Shown here piece by piece: positions 49,101 to 61,100 of a DNA stretch of 64,000 nt. Origin of the DNA: Pratylenchus scribneri (taxonomy: Eukaryota > Nematoda > Chromadorea > Rhabditida > Pratylenchidae); the NCBI GenBank assembly GCA_030063045.1, contig JAQSEB010000008.1, positions 372,001 through 436,000 of the forward strand. Direction: 5' to 3'. The translations under genes and the position numbers were made by a program. Each line of letters begins with the position of its first letter. Positions within the stretch are counted from its first letter, which is position 1. The notes under the pieces were generated by a model. It made no database searches, was not told the DNA's origin, and worked only from the letters and a program-made list of their open reading frames with translations.

Positions 49101-52100
49101 ATTTGCGACATTTTTGTATTTAAATTTTGTAATTGCTTGATAAATTTGATTGAACTTTAAATTTATACAAATAAAGAATAGATTATTCTCATAAATGGTT
49201 TGGATAAATTGCTTAATAATTAGGAATTTTATAAAAAATTTAAAATTCGGTTCAGTTTTTAATAAGATTATGATCACTCTCGCCAAATTCTATTCTTCAA
49301 TCTCCAATTAAATTTTATTAGATCAAATTCTTTTTATTTGTAATTTTACAAAATTATCTCCAATCTTTTTAGCGTCCCGGCTATCATAGTGACGAAAGTG
49401 CCTACATCGAGAATGTGGAATTGGTGGACGTGATTGCCGGCCTTCTCTCAATCAAGGCCCAACAACTCACACAGGCATTGAGCATGCGGCGAACAGTGCT
49501 CCGGCATGATGTAATTAATTTTAATTAAGAAACCAGAATTGTAGCAAATTATATGACTCTTAAAGTAAAATTTGGAAACAGGGATGGAACCGATGTCTCA
49601 AAAGAGATGGAAATCGCAAATCGAAATTTCGGAGGTTCTAAAAATTTTTCGAAAAAGGCAAACCGAAATTTCGGAATTTCCAAAAATTTTCGAAAATGGA
49701 ATTTTTAGTGCAAAAAATTAACCAAACGAAATTAATCATCAAAAATCGATCCATCTCTGATTGAAAATAGTAGTCACTTTTTCTCATCTCTTGTATTATA
49801 AAATAAAATTTTAATGGAAAATTTTATGATCTATCCAATAAACAATAAAAAATCTCCACGCACAGGTTGTGGTGTCGCGTTACAGTTTGGCGGAGGCATG
49901 CCAAACCCGTGATGCCCTGGCCAAATGCCTTTACAATGCCCTCTTCCATTGGATTGTTCTCCGCATCAATCATTCCCTTGTGCGGAAAGAATCAACAGCC
50001 ACCCATAAAAATGGCCTCTACATTGGCATTTTGGACATTTTTGGCTTCGAGGATGTTGGGGCCGAGTGGAATTCATTTGAACAACTTTGCATAAATTATG
50101 CCAATGAACGGCTACAAGCCTATTTCAATCAGCATATTTTCCAATTTGAACAGGAGGAATATATGAAGGAGAATATTCGATGGACACCAATTCAATATAC
50201 GGATAATACCGAATGTGTACAAATGTTTCAGGTAAATTATTATACTTATCTACGGGTTTGCTCATGGTCGGTTTCGGTTGAGAAAATCGATGAATTTTAA
50301 AACCGAAATTGGGAATTTTTGCTATTTAAAACCGAAAATAGGTGAATCTGAAACCGAAAACTGTTTTTTTTGAAAAACTGAAAACCGGGTTTTCAAAAAC
50401 AGTCCTGCCTAAAAACCAACCATGGGAACCCTCTTTACCTATCTAATTTAGGAAATAAGGTATCGATATAGGTAATAGGTATAAAGAATGAATATTTAAT
50501 TTGCCAAAAAAACATTGAAAATATCCAAAACATTATTTAAATATACCATAAATTCTCTTTAGTAATAATCATGGTGAATTATATAAAGTTTTCATTCTTA
50601 TGAAAGGTGGGATTTGAATGAAAAATTAAAAGAGAATTACGGTAATGACAAAATAATTATAATGGTTACACATATCATAGCCATTGGACAGAGCTCATCA
50701 AATCATTGAAAGGTATATAATTTGTAGTGACTTTTAGTCAAAATAAAAGGGTGCTAAACTGTTTAAACCGATTTTAATTTTTTGGTTTAAAACTAATTTA
50801 AAATTGGTTAAACAGAAGTCTAAATACAATCATATGAATAATTATTAAGATCTATCAATTATGAAAAAAGTTTTAGGACATCTCTAGACTATTATAATCT
50901 TTTTTGGCAGTTTAAAATACCTTTCTGACATTTTCAATTTTTTCGTATAGGTAATCTAAACATTTCTTTACTTTTCCAGAAATTTATGGTTAATTTGTAT
51001 AAAAATTTTTGCGTGTCTCAAACCTAAAAATTTCCTCCCTTTCTCATTTCCAGTCAAAACCATATGGCCTTTTGCGCTTGGTGGACGAAGAGAGTAACAT
51101 CAACAATGGAACTGACCAATCCATGTTGGACAAATTGAATCATTTCCTCAAAACGAATGAATATTATGAAGTGCCACACAAAAGGGAGGCCGCCTTCATC
51201 ATTGCCCATTATGCGGGCAAAGTGAAATATCAAATTGCGGGTTTTCGGGAGAAGAACAAAGATTTGATGCGGCATGGTGTGATGAATGTGCTGAAAAGTA
51301 GTAAAAGTGCTTTTGTACGGGAATTGGTGGGCGAAGATCCGGTGGCCGTTTTCCGTTGGGCCTTGTTGAGAACCACATTTCGGGCAATGTTCGCATTTAG
51401 ACAGGCTGGGGCGAGGACAAAACGAGCAGGTGAAGAACTTAAAAGTATTTTTGAAATAGGAATAGAATAGGAAAGAGTCGGTTTCGTTGTTTGGTTTCAG
51501 GAAATTGATGCAATTTAAGAAGCGAAATTAGGAATTTTTACTCTCCAAAAAAATTAAAAAATAGGAGAAACCGAAACTAAAAAAAGACATTTTTGAAAAC
51601 AGAAAACCAAGTTTTAAAATCTATCATTTGAAAATCCGATTTTCCTACTCTTATACATGGTTCGCAGATGTACTTTTTTAAAAGATTTGTACTTTTTTTT
51701 TTGACTTTGCTGTACTTTTTGTACTTTTTTTTTCATAAAATCATTAAAAAATCGTAAATTTTTTCGCTGCGCGTCCATTTTTAGTCAAAATTTTTCGTTG
51801 CGCGGCTAATTTTGGTTTAAATTTTTCGCGCCTGCGGTGCGAAAAATTGTAAAAATTTCTTCCCAAAAACATTTTTAAAAAATTTTAATCAATTTATATT
51901 AGCTTAAAATGAAAATCTTTTTTTTGATGCCAAAATCTTTTTTTTTCAAGGCTATTGTACTTTTTTCTGAAAAAAAATCTGCGAACCCTGCTCTTATAAG
52001 AATACCGGAATTAGTCTACAATTTTGACAAATTTATTCCATACGATCATACTGGGAACAGCCCAAATTGGCGCTTGGGTCAACTTGTTGCAATTTTAAAA

Positions 52101-55100
52101 TAACTCATCTAGAAAAGAACCAATTTTGATAGTTTTAATATCAAATTAAAAAAAAGACTTTTGGCTATCTAATGAAATTAATTTTATTTAAAATTGATCC
52201 AAAATTAATTGAATTATGCCCAAAAAAACTTAAAAACTTCGCTAATCCTTAATAAAATAAGTTTTAAAAAATTTTAAGGATAGAATTTAATCAATCCAGA
52301 ATCAATCAAAATAAAAATAATATCATTAAATAACCAAGAATTTCAACTTTCATTTGATATTAATATTATTAAAAATGATTCAATTCTTGATGAATTATTG
52401 TAAATGGCCCCAAATTTGTCCAATCCCAAAGTTGGGGCATACCCGATTCTGAATGCCTAGGATTTGGGCTCAATTTTGACCAAATATTGATTCAATTCGA
52501 TCTTTTTGACTCAACATCACAAACAAATATAATTAATATTTAATTTCATTCATCCTTTCGACCATAATTTTCTGCCATTTTAGGCAGCGTTGATCGATTG
52601 GCATTGTTAAGTGGGAATCAATCGTCACCAATGCTTCGTCGTTCATCCGATTCCCATTTGAATGCCTTCCTCCGTGGTGAATTGCCCGCAAGCATTGTTC
52701 CCGATTTTTGTGACATTTCCGTGTTCGAAACAATCAAAGAGAGGGCCCGAAAAACGCCGACCAAAACGCACAATGAACGACTTTCATATTTGCGTTCACT
52801 TCAAGTTTGTTGGAAAATTACCCTAAAACATATTTTTTACTGTATTTTAGGCATTAAAAAATGCAGTGGGCAAAAAGTATATTTCCAGTAAGCCAAGTTC
52901 AGTGAGTCGACAATTCGGTGAATCATTGTCCCGTCTGATGAAAACCCTGGGCCAAGCCACGCCATATTTTATTCGATGCATTAAATCAAACAATGAAAAG
53001 GTGAATCAATATTATGGCTAAATAATGGGTTAATTAAATTCCAGAATTTTCTTAAATTATCAAAAATGTATTAATTATTAAATAGAGTAGGACATAGTCA
53101 TTTCGGTTTGAGAAAATCGATGAAATTTCAAACCAAAATTGGAAAATTTCGCTCAAAATAACAGAAAATAGAAGAAACTCAAAACCGAAATTTTTTTAAA
53201 AATCGCAAAACGGTTTTTAAAACCGACATATTTGATAAAGCAACTTTGACCAACTCTACTTTAAAATATTAGAATTTCATTCATTGGCCCTAATTTTATT
53301 TAATTCCAATGAAATCATTTCATAAAATGATTATACAGAATTAGGATAAGAATAAGAAGTATCCAATCCAAAATGAATATTCATTTAATTTTTTATTAAA
53401 ATATATGATTTAAAAAATATATTTTTGATAATTAAATTCTGAAATATATTTTTTATTGTTAAAAAAAATTCCAACCGGATTTATTACATATTTATCCTTT
53501 TTCCTTATGTCATTTTATTAAAAATAAATTCATTCAATTCAGAATCCAAATTTCTTCGATGATAATATCATTTTGCGACAACTGCGTTACACTGGAATGC
53601 TGGAAACGGTGCGAATTCGCCGTGCCGGTTACAGTGTTCGCATCCAATATGAGGTCATTTTAAAAATTTGCATATTTTCACAGAAATCATTTTTAATTCA
53701 TCCTACATAAATTCGAAGGGCATAGAAAATTTCCAATCCAAAAATTATACAAAAATTTTTTTTTAATATATTTGACTATATTAGTATTTTAACATTTAAA
53801 ATATAGAATTATCCAGATATTTCCTAAATTAACCTCAAAATGGACAAAATTGTGATCCTATCATTTTACTTCCATGAAAAGAATTCACTGATCCATACCT
53901 CAATTTTCCAGATTTAATAATTTATTTTTGTAGTCATTTGTCAACCAATATCGCATTCTTTTGCCAAAAGGACTGGCATCCAGCAAAGAGGATATCCAGG
54001 AATTTATGCGAAATATCCCAGTGATCGACTCAAATAATATTCAATATGGGAATACGAAAATATTCATGCGAGATCCGGAAAAATTGCTGTTGGATGATCA
54101 ATTGCATCGAGTGATTATGGAAAAGATTTTGACATTGCAAAGATGGATTCGAGCGAGTTTGGAGCAAAAAAGATATCAAAAATTCCGGCAAGGCATCATC
54201 AAATTGCAGGTGAGAGAGTGAATTTAATTATTCAAATGTATTAATATACTTAATATTTAATTTGTCAAAATTGCCGAAAAAATAGTACAAAACAACAATA
54301 ATTTAATATAGTTTAAGGTAAGGAGTAAGGACTTCTCTTTTACCATGGGATAGAGCATAGATATCATCAAGATACATTGATTGATAAATATTTTATCATG
54401 GTTTGATCAAAATTAAATGGGTATTAAACGGTTTAAACCAATTTTGGTTTGGTTCAAAACTAAATTAAAATTGGCTAAACCCAAGCCAAAACATAATCAA
54501 ATGATGTGTCTTCTTGAAATTTATTGATCGATTATAATATTTTGAGTTCTGGGATAAACTTCTGAACCATTTTAATCTTTCCGACATCAATGTTTTTTCG
54601 ACAAATTAAATATTTTCCTTTTTAATTAAATATCCAAACAACATTTCTCTAAAATTCCCTTATTAGAATACCACCTAATTAATAGATTTAAAAAGGTAAA
54701 TATTTGGGAATAATAATAATTTTTCTAGGCCTTGACCCGTGGAGTGTTAACTCGAAGCCAACTGAGGCGAAGGGATGCAGCGGCACTTTGCATTCAATGT
54801 TGGTGGCGAAAAATGTTGGCACAAAGGAAATATAAGCTGATTAGACAAACCATAATTTGTCTTCAGGCATTGGCCCGAGGCAATGCCCAGAGAAAATGGT
54901 TGAACCGAAAATTGGATATTTAAAATTAATTTTAAAATTAGTTTGGAAGAATTGCGCGCCTCCAAGGAGAATATGAGTCGTCGAACAATAATTGGGCCAA
55001 TCACCCGTCTGACCAAAGTGACATTGCCAAAGTTGGATTTGAATGACCCGGAGAGTTTGGCCGCATTCGCCTCGCCGGATTCATTTGATTCCCAAGAGTT

Positions 55101-58100
55101 GTTGGACGATGAAATGTTGTCAATTGATGAAGAAGGCGATGATGGGGAATGGAGAATGGGAGAAGAGGAAGATGATGAGGATGATGACCTTTTCGGTGAA
55201 GATTTGGCATTGGTCAAAATTGGCCATAAAAAGTATAAATTTTCGATTTTTTTTAATTTTAAATAAATTGGCCATAAAAAGTTAAATTTTTGGAATTTTA
55301 AAATATTTTTTAATTATCTAAGGGATTCGGCTGAATTGGATTTGGATGCTCAATTTGTGCTGGAAAATGCACGACTAAAATTGATTCAATCCCAAGCGGA
55401 AGACAAAATGTTCAGACGCCAATCATTGGCGGCAACCGCATCCACTTCAAAGGTAAAATTTACATATTTTTGACACATTTGAAATAATGGTTCTATTCTA
55501 ACTTGTTTCGAATATAAATTGTTTAGGAAATTTTAAACAAAATATTCTTAATTTATTTTCTAGGATTTAACCAAAAATCAATGCAATGTTGCTTTCATAA
55601 TAAAGCAGTTTCCTAATATAGACTTATAAATGTTAATTTAGCAACTTTTTCGGTAAAACGGGCAAACAATAGGCAGGAAAATCGGAAGTAAATATTTAAG
55701 ACAAAATTTAAATAATTTTATTTTGAATAATCGTGGAAAAGCAGCAAAAATTTTGCAAAAATTGAAAATATTTATTTGTGAATTTTATTTATTATTTCAT
55801 TTTCCTATAAATTAGTCTCTTCTTGTCATCATTTTCTTCTTATTGTTATTATTGACGAAGTCGACCACGTCGATTCTGGCCTTGGGCACGAACATGGTGG
55901 ACAGCATTTTGGCTAAAATGAGGAATATTTTTATTCTTGCGGTGAAATTTACGTTAGCGAATTTTGCGGCACTAACAGAAAATAATATAACTATAAAAGA
56001 ATAAAATTTGGACCAAAGTTTAATGTTTTAAGTGCCCGAATGATGGGGCCTAACATTTAGACTAGGTTTCAGTAGATCTCGAAAGATTGACGGGTTAAGA
56101 ATTTTGATGACATCCGCAAATTTCGTTCATTTTTTTTAAATTTCTTATAAAGAAGAAATAAAAAATTAACCTGTTAATCATTCGTTCGGCTTTCTTCTTT
56201 AAAGCCTCTTTACCCCTGAACTGAAATTGGTCAGCATGTCGTTCCATCAGAAGACGATAAATTTTTGAGTCGTTCAACATTTGCCGGTGTTTGAGGATCC
56301 CCTACGTTCCGTGTTTCCCTAAAAAAGAAATATTAACATTCATAAAATTTACATTTTTTTACTCAATGATTTGGCGCAATATTTGTTCTGCACGTGCCGA
56401 ATATAAGTCGCCATTTGTGAGCCCTCCACCTCCTCGACTATTTTTTGGATAAAGATTAGCCATTTTATTTTGTAGACAAAAATAATTATAATTAGATGGC
56501 AGTCGGAAATTCGGTAGTTCAAGAGATAAAAATAGCTTAAAAATAAATAAATTATTTGGGTAATATTGTTGGGAAAGTGGCATGAAAATATATTTTATTG
56601 GTTTATTTTTTAGTTCAAAACGCTTCGCCGCGCTGCGAGTACGGAAAGTGATCAAATTGGAAGGACAGAATTGGAAGAAGAAGAAGAAAGAGAAGGAAGG
56701 CCAACTGCGGGCAAAGTTAGCTTTATAAAATCGGTGGAATTCAAAAAAAATCAATTTCCCCTTACAAGGGAAGTACCTCACCTTAAGGTGGCCCTTTTTA
56801 ATGAGACTTGGCATATGTTTAGGGCATAGGATGCCTACACCTAAACCGCAATTTTTATCTGCGGAACGCGCTTGCCTCGGATTTTATGGCCATAAAACCT
56901 ATTTTTTCAGCCATTTTGGCCATAGTTGATATCTCCTTATAGAATAGACATAAAAATAAGATCAATATGTCGTTTTGTAGAGAATTTAAAGGGCTTTCAT
57001 TTTTATATAAACATTATGGGTCTAAAAATTTTATGAAATTTTTTATCGATTTTTTTCCGAAAATACCGAATTTGGCCAATTTTCAATGGGCCATAACTCG
57101 GTTAGAAGGAATCGTTGGACTTTGGCCCAGTTATCTTTTTTGATCACCATATCATAAAGTATCTCTATGCAAATTTTTAGATTTTTCTTACTACCTGAAA
57201 ATTCTAGGTATTTTGCCCATTACAGGCCTAGCATTGCGAATTCGCAAAAATTTTCAGGTAGTCAGAAAAATCTGAAAATTTGCATAGAGATACTTTATAA
57301 TATGGTGATCAAAAAAGATAACTGGGTTAAAGTCCAACGATTCCAACTAACCGAGTTATGGCCCATTGAAAATTGGCCAAATTCGGGATTTTTTGAAAAA
57401 AATCGATAAAAAATTTCAAAAAATTTATAGGCCTAGGAAACATTTACCAATATTATAGCACATAAAATTCTCTATAAGATGACGTTTAGTTCATAATTTT
57501 AGGTCAATTCTATACCGAGATATGAGCTATGGCCAAAATGGCTGAAAAAATAGGTTTTATGGCCATAAAATCCGAGGCAAGCGCGTTCCGCAGATAAAAG
57601 TTGCGGTTTAGGTGTAGGCATCCTATGCCCTAAACATATGCCAAGTCTCATTAAAAAGGGCCACCTTAAGGTGAGGTACTTCCCTTTTTAGGTGACAAGT
57701 CCATTCACAAAAGTTGGACCAAAAGCGAAAAGTGGCTTCCAAAAGGCGAAAAAGCAATTGAAAGCCCTTTTGGGCAAAGGGGGGACGACGGCCAACAATC
57801 AAAAATATCCACAAGGGACAGCAACGACTTTCAGCGAAGAAAGTTTAGGGCCGTCCTCATCAACAAGGAGGTAAAGAAATTGGATTTTATTTTTTATTTC
57901 GCCCATTTTATTCCTCATTTTTGGCATTTTTTGTTGATTTAAATCATAAAGGATACTTACAATTAGTGTGATATAAATATCAATTATAATGTTAAGTGAG
58001 GAATGTCAATAATTAAAATGAATTAACTCATTAAAATTATGCTATTTTATAGTTCATCAAAAGAGCACGAAAAGCTGCCAAAACGTTGCCATAATTTCAA

Positions 58101-61100
58101 ACCATGCCGCCTATGTAAAGGTGATAAATGCGCATTTTGCAATAAAGCATTGAGTGGAATACTTCTTCAAGGCCTCAAATGCTTTGGTTTTCCCAAATTT
58201 TACCATTATTTTTTGAATATTTTTTATTAATAAGGTTGCAAATTAATTTTCCATAAGGAATGCGCCAATTTTGCGCCCAAAATTCCCTGCTTTTCCCCAT
58301 TGACTTCACCCCCACCGCCAACAAGGACAGCAAGGGCTTCGGAAGATGTGAGGAGCAGTGGACCGAGGGCGTGGGCAAAAATGTATGTGAAATTCAGAAT
58401 GGAAAAAATAAAAATACAAATTAAATAAAGCTCATATTTTATTGGAAAAAAATTGGTCATAAAATCGAATATAAGATGCCATGAATTAATTTTGATCAAA
58501 AATTAGGGGTAATTTATTAATGATCAAGTAAGAAAAATCTGTTTTCGATTAACTGAGAAAAATGTGTTTTCGATAAAAATGTATTTTCGATTAACTAAGA
58601 AAAATGTGTTTTCGAATAACTAAGAAAAATGTGTTTTCGATTAACTAAGAAAGATGTGTTTTCGAATAACTAAAAAAATGTGTTTTCAATTAACTAAGAA
58701 AAATGTGTTTTCGATTAACTAAGAAAAATGTGTTTTCGATTAACTAAGAAAATGTGTTTTTGATTGACTAAGAAAAATGTGTTTTGGATTAAATAAATGG
58801 GATCGATAATAGTAAAGTAATCAAAGAAAAGATTTTAGACCTTTCATTGAATTGATTCCCAAATTTAATGTTCTAATGAATTTGCTCTCGGAAAATTTCA
58901 ACAAAATTGGAAAAAAATATAATTGAATTTACAATTGCAGAAGCATCAACAGTCTGAAAACGCCTCGACCTTCTTTCTCCACATCGCCAGTGCCAACTTG
59001 TGGAGCATCATTTTCCACAATTAGCAGCTTTAATTTAACAAAAACAAAGCAGCAGGCAAGTTTTGGATATATTCAGATCTTGGGCCGGCCCTTTAAATTT
59101 GACATTTTTCATTTTTATTAGACTGATCCAACTGCATTACTTATTGAAAGCACAGACGATCTGAGGCAATTCTCATTGATTAATATGAATTATTTTTTCA
59201 CACTTTCAGGGAATTCAGCGTATTCATTTTCAAGAAGCAATCCCATTTGGGTCAACAACAAAACAAAAGGAGGGAAACCGTGGTGGATGCCATCTTCAAG
59301 CGAACATTGCGCGAATTTCACATGGAATTAATTGGAATGGAGGCCATTTTACAGGCAACTTTAAAATTCATATCCATCCGTTTTCCTTGATGACTAAAAA
59401 TAAAATATAAATTTTAAATATAAACCCAAAATTATAAATGAAATATCAAATTTTATAGGAAGGCGGCACTACACTAAAATATCACGACTTGATTCGAACA
59501 TTCGAAGGATTGTTGATTAAAATGTGCAATCAAGAACAATTGACATTCCCAACAACTCTGGGAGTGAATGCTTTCCGAGGATTCCTCAATGAATTTATGG
59601 CACAAAGGAAAAGGAGGAGTACATCGAAGAAAACATCAAATTTGATGAAAAATGTTCGCAAAAAACGACGACGATCGGATATTACGGTGAGTGAGCTTAT
59701 ACAAATTGTTATCGAAAATGTTGGCAATGCCCGATTCCTTTTTTATTCCGGCAAATTTAACATAATTATACCCATGAATTTGATTTATCCTTTATTTTTT
59801 ATCATCTTGATTTATTAATTACCTAATTTCAAACTTATTGTGGAAAATTAACCAGACCATTTTTTTGAAATAATGGTTTAACTTTTTAAGCTCATATAAA
59901 TTTAATTGAAAAATAAATAATTTCAAATTTGAAATTTTTAAAGCGTCTATTCTTTCTATAGAAAATCAAGTCTGAAAACATTTATAAAATTTCGAAAATC
60001 ATTAAATTATTTCTAAGATCAGCAATAATGATATTAAAGTATTTTTCTCATATTTTTAAAGTTGCACAATGGCCATCATTTCAATCTGGATTATGTTCAC
60101 ATTCCAACATATTGCGAGATATGCAATGTGGTAATTATTTATATTATTATTATTTAATTAATGGCTTTTGAGACATAAATTCCTAGACTAGGGACTAATG
60201 AGAATAAAAAGGCCTTTATTCCCATATAAATGGTCGAAAATAGGCCAATTTTTAAAAATATAATTTTCTATTTATTAAAAATTTTAATTTTAAAATAGAA
60301 ATTATTTTTGATTACCTATTTTAAAATTCTGCTAATTAAAATTAAATCATTTATAAATTCATTAACTAATTCCTCTCACTCAATTTTTTTCAGTTCATGT
60401 GGCATGCCGAGAGGGTAAGACATTACAATTATGGCCATTATATTTTTCCCTCCTAAATAAGATTTTCATTTGCATTGGTTGCCGCCTTTCTTGCCATAAA
60501 AAATGCCATACAAAAGTGAATTATGTTTGCCCAAAAGCAGCCACCAAAGAGAATAATACAGTCAGAAATCCGCACAAATTAATTCAATTGAATTCCATTT
60601 TTCTAAGAATTGTTCCAAATTTTTTGGCGCTGATTTGGCCAACATTTTAGCCGAGGATGAACTACCATTGCTTTTGAACAGATTGTTGAGTTGTATTGAA
60701 GTGAGGGCATTGTTCATTGAGGGAATCTATAGGAAAAGCGGACAATTGGCCTTACTCAAATCGGTCCGGAAAATGATTGAAACCACTGAAGGCAAGCAAA
60801 TATTAATAAAAATTTCCCAAATAATTATGAATTTTTTTTCAGACCCGGAAGCGATTTCCTTCGATGATATTCCAATCCATGTTTTGACCAGTTTGGTGAA
60901 GGCATTCTTCCGGGAATTGTCTGAACCGTTGATTACCTCCGATTTATATGAGAATTTTGTCAACATTTCTGGTAAGCATTTGCTCTTATATATGAAAATT
61001 GGTAATTTTTATTAAATTGGATTTTTTCATATTTGTTTATCGCAAATTATTTTGATTAAAATAAAAAAAATAATTTAATTTACATTTTATTTAACAATAA

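Noticed and set aside
56256..56318. Alternative reading of the nested gene starting [18 protein letters not shown]
   Set aside because: This frame is open but cannot be joined to the upstream exon in phase; removing a 40-base GT-AG intron gives one continuous frame through all four exons.
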